The notes under the pieces: model-generated
What the model saw: only the letters and a program-made list of their open reading frames with translations
What the model was told of the DNA's origin: nothing
Databases searched by the model: none
Translations under genes and position numbers: made by a program
NCBI GenBank assembly: GCA_032622095.1
Contig: CP136064.1
Span: 251,104,484 to 251,168,483, forward strand
DNA from: Siphonodentalium dalli
Lineage: Eukaryota; Mollusca; Scaphopoda; Gadilida; Siphonodentaliidae
DNA: 64,000 bases
Reading direction: 5' to 3'
Shown: positions 46,491 through 58,700 of the stretch, in pieces
Layout: every line of letters begins with the position of its first letter
How positions within the stretch are numbered: the first letter of the stretch is position 1

Positions 46491-46753
46491 TCTAACCCTT
46501 TCTGTATGAAATAGTCATTGACGAGTTATTAGGAAATGTTCAGATAGTAAGTTAAAAAAAAATGACCATAGGTTGTTTTTTTTTAACTTAATATCTGAAC
46601 ATTTCCCACCAATAAATAGGACTCATTCTGCACTTATATTACCCGTCGTCTGCTTATTTTTCCTGAACAACCCTCTAAATTAATAATAGACCATTCCAAT
46701 GTATACTTTTTTATAACTGAATGGGAAAATCCATTTAGTATAGAAAGGGTTAA
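46491..46753. mobile_element. TTAA-type MITE, family pB-C, fullest copy
   Basis: ctaaccctttctgtatgaa at the left, tagtatagaaagggttaa at the right. The interior has a small hairpin (taagttaaaaaaaaatgacc facing ggttgttttttttaactta). Confidence 0.65.
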
Positions 46754-46934
46754 CAAAACTATGTGACTTGTATCAAGTTCAAGATTGTAAAACCCTTTGA
46801 TACCTGAAAGGAATCTTCCATTTAGGAGATAAAACATACTTTAATGAGTAGGATATTCAATCATATTTGAATCTCCAAATGTCCAACGAAACAGGGTATA
46901 ATTGTCTCCATTGTCATTCAATACATCAACAAAT

Positions 46935-47158
46935 TTAACCCTTTCAGTGCCAAGTCCGATTTTTGTATCAACCCATATTTCCTTGATCATTTTTCAAATT
47001 TATTGATTATAATAATGTGATACATTGATGGAAAGAACTCTTAGAGCTCTTAGAGCTCTTTCCATCAATGTATCACATTATTATAATCAATAAATTTGAA
47101 AAATGATCAAGGAAATATGGGTTGAAACAAAAATCGGACTTGGCACTGAAAGGGTTAA
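46935..47158. mobile_element. piggyBac-like hairpin MITE, family pB-A, copy 2
   Basis: TTAA on both sides, CCCTTTCAGTGCCAAGTCCG and its complement at the ends, almost perfect palindrome with centre ttagagctcttagagctc. Confidence 0.8.
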
Positions 47159-47373
47159 AAGAAACTGCCCGAAAAGCACTTTTTATTGACATTACTTGCT
47201 TTGAAGTGAGATATCCATTTTTCGGCGATCAAATCTATGGATACGTTCGATGTGGTTACTCGTAACACCACCAGAATAACTTCCTGTTATCAATGACCAT
47301 ATAAATCATTGTTCCTGTTGACTCCATTACATGACTCCTGGCCGCGAGGTGACGTATTTTAGTTATCAAAATG

Positions 47374-47632
47374 TTAACCCTTTCTTAACGGGAGCTTCGC
47401 TGGGCAGCGTTAAAGATCCTGTGCTGGTGCATTCTCTTTTATATGCGAGTCTCTCAGAGGGAGCCTCGCATATATAAGAGAATGCACTGGCTTACAAGGT
47501 CAAGATAAATATTGTTAGTCTAATGTATTCTCTTATATATGAGGTTTCCTTGGGAGACTCGCATATATAAGAGAATGCATTGACACAGGGTTTTCGCAAA
47601 ATTTCAGGAAGCTCCAGTCATGGAAGGATTAA
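47374..47632. mobile_element. pB-B double-hairpin MITE
   Basis: TTAACCCTTTC at the left, gaaggATTAA at the right, two clear gcattctctta hairpins. Confidence 0.7.
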
Positions 47633-47701
47633 AAGGCGATACATGTCTCACCTTCTAGTCAAAAGTATTTATCAATATATATACGATAAGTTAATATAAT
47701 G

Positions 47702-48558
47702 CCTTACTCGTATTTAAATTCTCGCAGTACTATTTTTCCCACACCCATCGGGGTGCGAATTTAAAATTGAGCAAAAAATAAAATGACTCATAAGTTTGTT
47801 ACCAATTAAAGATAGGAAAATAAGAGATAGAAAAAGACAATTAAAGATAGGAAAATAAGAGATAGAAAAAGACAATTAAAGATAGGAAAATAAGAGATAG
47901 AAAAAGACAATTAAAGATAGGAAAATAAGAGATAGAAAAAGACAATTAAAGATAGGAAAATAAGAGATAGAAAAAGACAATTATATTTACATGTGGGGAA
48001 ACGAATCGCAATGATATTATCCATATGTATGCTAAATGTAAGGCGTTTAATCATGGTTAGATCTTTTGTGTTGTAATGCTTCTAACAAAATACACATATT
48101 CTAGCCTGGATTGGGCATGAAAGCACGTCTTCGTATTCACAACCATGCATGGGGTGGCACTGTGGTCAAACAGTCTGAGTTAGTTATGGTATGCATTTAA
48201 AACGCGCAACCAAGAGTTGATTCTTTCTGTAGTCAGCAAGTCAAGTCAGGCAAGCAATAAGTCAGTACTTCTTTCAATTCCAGGATGTCCATATGATAAA
48301 TGAATGATAAATTGTACCATGCATTCATATAAGCACGCATCTTCACATTGAAATGATGACTCAGTTGTGTTATATCCGATGTATATTTTCTTCGAGGTTG
48401 TCTTTTATATATACACATGTATCATCAGAGATAATTAATAACTGAAACTGTCATCAGACACAAGAATTTTATGATAATATTTCTGTCAGTTTTGAGTTCG
48501 CTCACCAATTCAAAACTGAGCAAAAAATAGTACTGCGCGAATTTAAATACGAGTAAGG
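47702..48558. mobile_element. TIR element with 35-bp tandem array
   Basis: Ends ccttactcgtatttaaattc and its complement extend to cgcagtactattttt. Inside, 47803-47982 holds about five copies of a 35-bp unit with aaagataggaaaataagaga. Confidence 0.7.
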
Positions 48559-49019
48559 GAGGTAAAACACAATGCTTGAACCATCAGTAGAATGTAAGTG
48601 ACAGTATATTGTATCAAATTTATGTTGAGAAACCATGACATTGTATTATAAATTATATATTTTTGGGCTATTTCTATGGAAGCTTAATTGGGACATGATA
48701 CAAGTGTGTGAAATTGTTAACATTTTTGCACCTGTTGTGACACAAGTTCAATTGTGTACATCGCAACATGACAAACAAGTGCCATAACTTTAACATTCAA
48801 ACCACTTTGTCGCTCTATGCGTATTGCACACTGTTGTTTGTAGTGGTTTAACAGACGAAATGTCAAAATAGTTAAGACCTTTTTTGCTACAGTTGATGTC
48901 ATCTTCAAAGCCGATGTCAACATGATCAGTCTGCATAACCGTTGTCCACAAGTGAGATTTGTTATTATGGGAAGCCAATCTTGTGAAATCTTTGATGCGC
49001 AACCCTTATTTTATATTCA

Positions 49020-49365
49020 GATTATGAGACTTGCCCAACAATGTCTTGGTAAAGTTCGAAAACCAGTGAGATCCACATATTGTGGGCTGAATTAAGACCC
49101 TTAATTTGTTCATTTTTGCGAATTTTGATCACGTTAGCCTGATAACTTGTTATGAATTTTTATCGTGATGGCACAATAACTTTGTCTAGTTGATTTGTGG
49201 GGGAAAATTTGGTATGTCAGGCTTTCTCAAGCTACAGCGTCATGTATGATAGCGATTTTACAATTAATGCATTTTCAATCCAAACACAAGTTTCACGTAG
49301 CTACTGCAAATCGACCCCCCCCCCCCCCCCCCCCCACATCTCTAGTGCAAATTCTTGTTACAATA
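49020..49365. repeat. Dispersed repeat with C-homopolymer
   Basis: tgcattttcaatccaaac and related phrases match 6700-7005. A long run of C lies at about 49314-49336. Confidence 0.6.
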
Positions 49366-49859
49366 TACTTTAATATAAATAGAGGTTTTATTTTAACTGT
49401 TCATATATTGTGGGAGATAACGCTTTATGGTTATAATGGTGGTTTTACTGGTAAAGGTACAAAATATATATATTGGGATATTAAAGGTACTCAATCAGAC
49501 CAGACGGTCCCCACACCATCAAGATAGAACAACAACAACATTTCTTCAAACTTTGCTTTAGTTATCAGAATCGATTTATTGCAACAAAATAATGCTAACC
49601 ACTTTCAACTGTGGTATCAAATTTCCCAAAACTTGTTATTTATCAACATTTTGTTCAACAAAATATGGCCGTATTATCACTAAAGTATCACAAAATTTGA
49701 CCATATTACCACTTGATTTTTATCCATCTTCATCCACAATTTTGTCCGAGACCCTCCGTTTTACCACATATTATAATACACATTTCGAGAAATAACAAAC
49801 TTCAAAAATCGATATCTGATCACTATGAGCTTTGATGGGTGGGTTCCTTGACTTGAATC

Positions 49860-50267
49860 AAAATATGGTGCTGGTCATTTGCAGAATGAGGTCCCCAGAG
49901 GGTTAATTTAGTGCCACTACCCCGCACAGTGGGCTAGCATCACCAAATTCATCTGCATGACCTGATCTGCTAGGGGAGACATGGACACATATTTAAATTG
50001 CCAGATGGTGAAAATGGTGGTGGGCACCTCGATTATGCATTATGTCAATTTGGGGATACAGAGAAGTTTGTAAAGAAACTAATAAACTGTTTAATTTGAT
50101 AATAAAGATATTTTCCAGAGTAGATAAGGCCTAAGCAGAATGAGGTCCCCAGAGGGTGAAGTTGGTGATGATAGTCCGATGTGCAGGGTATCATCACTAA
50201 ATTCACCCTCTGGGGACCTCATTCTGCAAATGTCTGCCACCATACTTTCAGGCCTGGGAATAATAAT
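49860..50267. mobile_element. hAT-like double-hairpin element, family H1, copy
   Basis: Left aaatatggtgctggtcattt and right ccaccatactttcaggcc frame two gaatgaggtccccagaggg hairpins. It truncates an F1 element (49481-49865). Confidence 0.65.
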
Positions 50268-50657
50268 GCAAACGTTTCTTCAAAAAGAGTTTCATAGGAA
50301 TATTTGTTGTTTCCAGGAAGAGATGGAGCACTGTTACGTGTATTTAAAACTCAATTCAGGATTCCATCTCATTTAACGTCGTTTACTGCATTTTTCTTCT
50401 GTTGAGAAAATGTTGAAAACCAAATATGACATATATAAAAGAATATAGCCTAATTTTGTTATTGAAAAATTAACAAAATAATTTTTGTTTGTCTAAAACA
50501 TCTAAATGATATGAAATAAATGCATAGAAAATTCATATCAAAGAAATAGCGTCTTTCTTGTCGCATTTTTTGTTCCAAATGTGTTATCTTATATACTAGA
50601 ACCTAACAAAAAATAAAATAGGTTTCGTAAAATTAGCCTGGAATCCTGAATTCATCT

Positions 50658-50917
50658 TTAACCCTTCCAGGACTAGAGCTTGAAATTTTGCTAGAACCCT
50701 GTGCTAATGTATTCTCTTATATATGCGAGTCTCCAATAGGGAGCCCTGCATATATACGTGAAACCATTGGCATTACAATATTTACCTTGACCTTGTAAGC
50801 CAGTGTATTCTTTTATATATGCAAGGCTCCCTATGGGAGACTCGCATATATAAGAGAATGCACTGACACAGGGTCTTTAATGCTGCACCAGCCCAACTCC
50901 CATCATGAAGGGGTTAA
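50658..50917. mobile_element. pB-B double-hairpin MITE, complete, followed by a second partial copy
   Basis: TTAACCCTTCCAGGACTAGA to catcatgaaggggTTAA. A second, truncated copy starts at the same TTAA (50914-50995), so two insertions share one target site. Confidence 0.75.
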
Positions 50918-51304
50918 CTTCCATGACTGGTGCTTCCTGAAATTTTGAGAAAATCCTGTCCCAATGCTCTTAATATTCTCTTATATTTGAAGAGTATCCA
51001 TGTTCATCAAGAATATTTTAGCCACAAAGTTTTGGGTGGAAACTATCGATATTGGATGCAAATGAATACAATTGTAGTCAAATTCTAAGTAAAATGTTCT
51101 TTAATCCAAGCTACGGGCAATATGTTAATTGAAATTAAACCATAACAATAACAGCTTGAACACAGTAAATATGTACAATACTCGTTGCATGGTTTGAGGA
51201 ATGAGTAGGCCTACATGTATTTTCATCCAGCTCATGATGGCTTATGTAACATTGTGTTGTTACTTCTAATATTTGAGCTCAATGCCTAAATTGGTCATTG
51301 TTGC

Positions 51305-51690
51305 ATGGTTTCATGCAAATTGACACCCAGGTTCTCCTAAATGTGCAAAAAGACACCCAGGATCTACCAAGTATGCAAAAAGTCACCCAGCATCTCAAAG
51401 GTTGCGGAACTGCGATGCCAGTCCAGCTCAAAGCGGAGTGCCCATTAAAATTCCGTTGAAATTCCTCTCCGATCAAAAACAAATACTTATTATAATATTA
51501 ATTAGCAGACAACTAATATAAACCACTTTTTTGATGAGATTTCCAGATGCTGGGTGACTTTTTGCACATTTGGCGCTCCTGGGTGTGTTTTTTGCACATT
51601 TGGCGCTCCTGGGTGTGTTTTTTGCACATTTGGCGCTCCTGGGTGTCTTTTTTGCATGTTTGAGATATCCTGGGTGTTGTTTTGCATGAT
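51305..51690. repeat. Foldback with 30-bp tandem units in both arms
   Basis: The right part has four units with gcacatttggcgctcctggg (period 30). The left part (51310-51395) has three inverted, diverged units (acacccag...tgcaaaaag). Confidence 0.75.
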
Positions 51691-52019
51691 ACAGTTTGAC
51701 AATAAGCAATTCAGCTTTATAAGTGCGTGGAGGTGACAATTAATAGTGGCAGACCCATACATTTACCAATGAAAATGTTGTGAATCACTGAAACTAAAAA
51801 ATTAGAGCCATTTGCAGTAACTAAATGTTGAGAGAACTTTAAGCACTTTGGGCACAGGACTTCTCTCACATCCTCACTTCATATCATTTCATCATTTATA
51901 GTTCTTTGTGTTTATACTACATAGAATATATGTTGTTTATTGATGTTTTTGTTATACATTTGTATATTTTCGTTAACATAACTACATTATCACCAGATTT
52001 TCATAAGGTTTTTAATTAT

Positions 52020-52300
52020 TTAACCCTTTATTTTCTGAAGATTCATTGACGAGTAGTTCCCTTGGGAAATGTTAAGATAATAAGTTCAACAAATGACCAT
52101 ACAGTAATGCCTTAAATAATCGACTACTTAACCACAGCAGAATTATTGGTAATTTTTCAGGATTTAGTTGGAAATATGGCTTGTTGCCATTCATCGGAAA
52201 GCTCTCCGATGAATGGCAACAAGCCATATTTCCAACTAAATCCTGAAAAATTACCCATATTCTGCTGTGGTTAAGGAGTCGATTATTTAATTTATTTAAT
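52020..52300. mobile_element. pB-C end interrupted by a truncated M1 hairpin
   Basis: taaccctttattttctgaag starts the pB-C part; CAGTAATGCCT after TA at 52100 starts an M1 hairpin, whose right terminus is lost after gattattta. Confidence 0.6.
52291..52296 (-). terminator. Candidate polyadenylation signal of the DCST gene
   Basis: AATAAA on the minus strand, about 220 bp past the stop, beside the truncated end of a mariner-like hairpin. Another AATAAA overlaps the stop itself and is too close to serve. Confidence 0.3.
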
Positions 52301-52513
52301 TGACAATTTATCTTAGGAACAATAGGAAGTTATGTAATCGGTCCGTATATATTCTAAAAATGAAATAAAGTGTTTTCATAGTAAAACACCGTATACAACA
52401 TTTTAGAATCCCACCAACGATATGTTAAATGGATAAAGGCTTGATTTCAAATGATTTTAATGTTATGGTCAGCATTCATTCTTTTCGTCTTTAACGATCA
52501 TTCTCATTAACGT

Positions 52514-52726
52514 TTATTTTGAAGATGATGTGAAGCCGTCAGATGTTATCTTGCTTTTCGTTCTTTTCGTATTTGATGATCGCGAAAATGAGGTGAAACC
52601 ATCAGATGTCATCTCGCTATTCATTCCTTTCGCTTTTGATGATTGTGATGATGATGCGAAGCCATCAGATGTTAGCTCACTCATATCATCAAAAGCCTCA
52701 GCAGGAAGACAAACATAACACCGTTG
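52514..52726 (-). CDS. DCST: DCST terminal exon: last finger cysteines and TSDGF repeats
   Basis: Acceptor actttttcag, stop TAA at 52514-52516. It encodes QRCYVCLPAEAFDDMSE, giving the last CxxC of the finger, then three copies of a Ser/Lys-rich unit containing (L/M/I)TSDGF(A/T)S, 21 and 20 residues apart, ending TSSSK. Phase 0 fits the previous exon. The opposite strand also stays open here, but the CxxC and the splice phase favour the minus strand. Confidence 0.82.
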   Translation of the reverse strand, partial: QRCYVCLPAEAFDDMSELTSDGFASSSQSSKAKGMNSEMTSDGFTSFSRSSNTKRTKSKITSDGFTSSSK

Positions 52727-55700
52727 CTGAAAAAGTTATGTAAGAGTATAACAGTATTTAAAGGGGCATAATTCCCAGATCATACTGGGGGTTAAAGACA
52801 TATTATGGACTTGTTCGGGTGTGTGAAACTTATAAGTTAGTTTCCAGGCATCATGTCAACTGGGTGAAATTAGCATTCTACTAACATAGCCGGATATCTG
52901 AAGCAAATCGACCGTACCTCTCCATAGAAAACGTCTATACTACGCTCAAATGTAAATATTTACATCTCGATTCGGGATGCAACTATCGGCGATAAACATA
53001 AGAAAATTATTTCGCCATTGAGAGTCACTGCATTTCACTAATATAAAAGAATGACGATGTGTGTTGTTAATTTGGATATAATATTTGTAAAACATAGCTA
53101 CTTTGAGGAAGATTATTCACTGGTTCTATTTGATCACCCGAGTGAAGTGTTTAACATCACTTTAACATTAATGGACCCAACCTTTTGGAATAGGCATCAG
53201 ATTATGAAGTGCTTCAGAATACTCGAACTAACTGGACTCAATCTAATTCCTGCTTGGGAGGAAATATAGGTTTACATACTTTGGGAAATAACTTCATGAA
53301 TATGATACAGTTAAAGATACGGGCGGCTTGGCGGGGAGTATGCTGTTAACAATTCACCTCCGTCAAAAACCGCCATAAACAGAAATAATAGTAAAATATA
53401 GACATACTTTGTTCTGATACCAATCAGAAATATGGCATAAACAGTATGTTATTGTCAAATGTTTTTCCTTTGTTATGTAAACAAAAGCGTTACAGAACCT
53501 GGCTTTTATTTAGATCCGGATATGGTAAACATAAAGAGCGTTATTTGTCAGTGTTTTCCTAATATGGAAATAATGAAGAGCATTTATATCATTTGTGTGT
53601 GATTAACCAATAGAATTGCGCTGTGTTATGTAAACAGAAGCAAAACTTCTGTAACACGAGAAGGTTCTTGTTTACGTACACCATCGCACGTCTTGAGGAC
53701 AATATACTATTTACGCGCTGATTATGTTTAACATATGAACAAAACTATATATATTTTAATATTCCTTCTGTTGATGGCGATTTGAACAAATATGAATATT
53801 TCTGCAACGAATGCTGCCCGTGCCTATAATGAGATCGTTCCTCGAATCATCTGGTTACACAATATTGCTAGAAAATTATTGGCATAACTTATTTTGTGCA
53901 GCTAATTTGTTTCAGCTAATTCTATAGATAGTTACTGTGGATATATTGCCTTATTCCGAACACCAAATACTAGCTATATAACGGTTTGGTACAATACATG
54001 AATTGGGTTTCATACAGTTAAAGATTTGTGGTGGATATTGCTGTTAAAATAGACACATCCATTAAAACCACCATAAAAAGAAAGAATATTAAAATACAGA
54101 CAGATTTAGTTCTTATACCAATCATAAATATCCGCTTCAGTAATCAGAATCGATTATTTGCCCAAAAATAATGCTAACCACTGTCAACTCTCTAGCATAA
54201 AATTGCCCAAAACGTGTTATTTATCAATATGTTGTTGGACGAAATTTGGCCTTATTATCAACACAAAGCCTCTTGATTTTAGAGTTATCCATCTTCATCC
54301 GCAATTTGGTCCAAGACCATTTGCTCATCGACTGTTAACTGAGCCACTAATATTTCTCGATGGTGAAAAATAATAGATTTAAAAAATCAAAATCTAATAA
54401 CTTTGATAGGTGGGCTCCTTGACTCAAATCAAATATTTTTTTACCCCGAATCCAAATAAATAGTAATTGAGGTGCGCTTAATCGGATTATGAATCTTTAA
54501 AGAAATGAACAATATAATATAACAATAACATGATTTTTGAGGGCGTTATGGTTTATTAACGGCCCGGCTGGAATGATTAACAGCCCAAGGGCCTATTAGC
54601 GGCCCGAGACGAAGTCGAGGGACGCTAATAGGCCCGAGGGCTGTTAATCATTCCAGAGGGCCGTTAAAAACCATAATGCCTGATGAAATCATGTTATTAC
54701 TATTATTACCACGGTTTTGGACATTTGACCCATTTGAGGATTTAGTGGAATAATGAAGTAGATTAAGAGAGAAATATTTTCAAGAACATTTAAATTTGAT
54801 ACCATTTGTGGATTTGACTTGTCAGCTGACACGGACTGACGGAGTCTCGAAAATAGGACAGGGGAAAACCCAGCATTGGACTCGGAGACGAGTAACAACC
54901 AATGAGAGGTTGACAGCTAAAATTATCAAGGCATACTTACGCTTGATACAATAATTCAATCATATAGCGTGAATTCCAATCATAAAACCACTATAGTGTC
55001 GAGGAAATCGGATACATCTTCCCATTATTTTCTTGAAATAAACACGCCGCCACATCGGAAATTGAAGGGGCGTAACTCTCGCGATAATAAACGAGATCTA
55101 TAGTTTCCGGGCGGCGGGCCGATATTGAACTAGGCTTCTCATTATCGGCCCGCGGCCCGCTGTTTTGGTAACAATACGCTATTTGGAACGCCCCGAAAAA
55201 CATTATCAATGGCCTAGAGAACGCCCTATAAAGTGGTAATAATATATTATATATAGGAGATATAGCACAGTAGCAATGTTATATTTATAATATCTCCTAT
55301 ATATATACTATAGAGACCTTAAAATGTGCATATAGTGTCCAGGGTAGTATCCAGGTCAGTTTTGGTACCTGTAACAGGTATGGGCGCCCAAAAAACAGTT
55401 GGAAAGAACAAAAAATACTCAGGTAATTTGTTTTTGACCTTTACTACTAGAAAACAAACACAACTAACACAAATTCAACAAATAAAGCAATAAATTGTCG
55501 TTTTATGGCAGTACGTAGTCCCAGGGGAGGGGGATGCCACCCTTCCCATATCCTCCCCCAACTTAGGGCTGCGGCATTCGGATATGACTTTGGCATATAA
55601 AACAGGTGTCCCCAAATAATTACTGGAAACTACACTGATAGTGTCCCAAGTGCGACGTCAGAATACAGCGGCCATTCGAGCTTCCTTTTTTGAGGTTGCT

Positions 55701-58700
55701 TCGGTGGCCGTGTGGTATTGACGTCGGACTTTGAGTCGCAAGGCGTACTCGCCGTCATGGGCCGGGGTTCGAATCCCACCCAATCCCAAAAAATTTGCAC
55801 TCTCTCAAAAATTTAATTTGCTTATAATATTTTAGTTTACCATACTTGGCTCATAATAATTGAAGATTTACTCTTTACTCTGTAGAAATACAAATGTTGT
55901 CAATAAGGGAAATAGCAACTAACAACAATGTTAATTTGAGACTATAAATACTTGACAGAAAATGAGGCCTATGCAGATTGAGGTCCACAGAGGGTAAATT
56001 TAGTGATGCTAGCCCATTGTGCAGGGTAGTGTCACTAAATTCACCCATTGTGGACCTCATTCTGCAATGACAGGCACACTATTTCAAGGCTTGGACAGTA
56101 ATGTTACTCTTACCGTGGAATCTTCCCAGCACTGGGTGCAGTACCCGTACCCGCAATCTGTTTGGCAGTACACAAAAAGGCTGGCGTCGTATATAATGTC
56201 CTCACATACCAGGCACTGGTCACGCTTCTTACAAATCGGTGACAGACATTTTCCTAACTTTGGGAACCACTGGAGAAAGCTTACATACAAACTAGCTTCT
56301 TTCTGTAATAAGGTATGATATATTCAGATATATTTTCACACAAAAGGCAAGTAATTTTGTTGAAAAATGTGGTAAAATGATAAAATTATCGACCATGACA
56401 TGAAAACTGAAAATGTCTCAATATTTCCTTCCTTCCATCAATATTGTATGTACTGAGAGTTCACAATTTAATTGACTTGTTATCTTACTGGCATTTAAAT
56501 TTCCAGTGGTATAATATTGTAAACAAATTTAACAAGTAATCAAATACAAAGTGTTTCCAATATATAAAAAGCAAAACAAAAGGATATTCCAGTGCATATA
56601 ATTAGAATCAAAGGCTGTCTTTGTGCTGACTGTATCTCATGCAGGGACCAGCCTAGACCAGATTTTCAGGGCGAAATGACTTCGCCCTACTATAAAAATA
56701 AGGCGAAGTCGCCGTTCTATAGGGCGAAGTGAGTCTACAAAATTTAAATTGATCAGTACTACGACAGGAGTCGCTATAGAACGAAAATAGGAGAGATGAA
56801 ATATGTCAATTAAACTTATGAAACAATGGTTGAAATATGGAGTCATTATGTTCACTTCATGACACTAATAACTGTTAATAATACCCAAACATAATTGTGA
56901 GAGGATAGCAGCATTTTATATCGTAATTGTGGGAGAATGACAGGATTTTTATTTCATATTTTTCGGGTTGTTAAAAATGCCAACAATATTTATCAAACAG
57001 AAACGAAACGAAATCATGAACACTTTTACTGCGCTCTGTTAGTAATCCCGTTTGAAATTTGAATATGCTTCACAAATGAATTTGTTTTAAAATTTCTTTA
57101 ACCAAACTCCATAGACGGAGTGATGAATTGACACATTGTGAGAGGTGTGAGTTGTAATCTTCATTGTAAGGTGTGGTAATCACAGTAATCTAAAAATAAA
57201 AACAACCAGATTAACACTTGAGGCCCGACGATGTTTTCACAGCTGCCAGTAATCAGACTCCGTTGTCAACATGCTTCCAGATTGGAGCTTTACAGGTGTT
57301 AATTGTTTTATAACACCATGATACACCCTGATAGTGGAGTATTGTGTGCAATCACAGTTGACAGTTGTAAATTATCATAAATTATTTGGGGCATTTTGCC
57401 GAATTTCGTCAGTCAACTTTGGAATTTTTAGGGCGACTTGAACTTCGCCCGACTGCAAAAATAAGGCGAAGCGGACGGCGCTAGGGCGAAGAAGTCGCCC
57501 ACGTCGCCCTCTCGGCTGGTCCCTGATCTCATGCTACTTGTCCTGTGGGTTATCATGAAAATTAGGACTGCTTTATTATATATATCTACATGGAAATAAT
57601 CTGGACGCCAAAAAGTACCATACCCCGAGATCCGTTTTAAACATGAAATCAACCATATTTGACATGTACAATTGGACACCTCTTTATCATAGCCGGAGTT
57701 GATCCAAAACTCATGACGGAGTGGACAGAAAGACAGCCATTTTCATGGCAATGTCCACTCCAGACAAAATTGCACCCATTTGGGGGTAAGTGTGATGTTG
57801 TTTTCGTTATCACATTGACCCCCAAATGGGCAAGAAACTGGTTTAAAAAATCTAATTCTATTTTAATAATATCAAAAGCTTTGTATTAAATGTATAATGT
57901 ATGCTCTTTTTCTAATAAATCCTCTCTCTCCGAGAGTGATTCACAACTATAACTCTGCAGCAGAATTGGCCCATTCTATTCTGGATCAAGTTATCTGGTT
58001 AGGAAACTAACATGTAATCGACAATGCGTACATACCTCTAGTTTTCTCCTCTTTATTTGCTTTCTGACTTTGTGCCGCATTTTCCTGATATATCCGATTC
58101 TCCGTCGCAGCATCTCATTGTACAAATGTAAGATACGTCTTTTCTCCCGCTGAAAGAATTGAAATATTCGAATTGAACATAGACGTAATTGATAGATATG
58201 TCTAATTTGTGTATGCTACAAATGTTAGGGATCTTAAGCATGTTGTTAAATATGGAATATAAGTTATATTTCAGACGCTAACCCTTACTATACTATATAG
58301 TCATTATGAGTTAACTTCACTTTATCTATGTTGCAGTACATATCTAGTATTCTCTGAAGATCATTGGAAGTCCATTCGTACACCCAGAAGTCATCATTAC
58401 ACCATGGTTTCTCCATCTTCCACTGGAGCTTATAGTGGTTATGTTCTCCGAAAATAGAAATATACAAAACACAATGCTTTTATCAAATGAGTTGCGGACA
58501 TCACAAGGATATATTTCATGAAACTGAAGCTTGACTGAAATATGACTATGTGCTATCTGCAGCGAGTCGATAAAAGATTCTATATATGATGCAAGTTGTG
58601 TTCTGTATTTATTCTACACTCGTGTGTCGGATAAGTTAAATCCATGACTGACTACCATTTATACCATACCTACAATTATTGTGATTTAAGTCTGATGAAA

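Noticed and set aside
47803-47982. 35-bp direct repeats as a CRISPR array
   Set aside because: Repeats are contiguous without spacers and lie inside a eukaryotic TIR element.
52530-52718. Plus-strand 62-aa ORF with KPSDV repeats
   Set aside because: The minus strand explains the same bases better: acceptor, matching phase, the missing CxxC and a stop.
55697-55792. Functional tRNA gene
   Set aside because: The acceptor stem does not pair convincingly and the anticodon arm is unclear.
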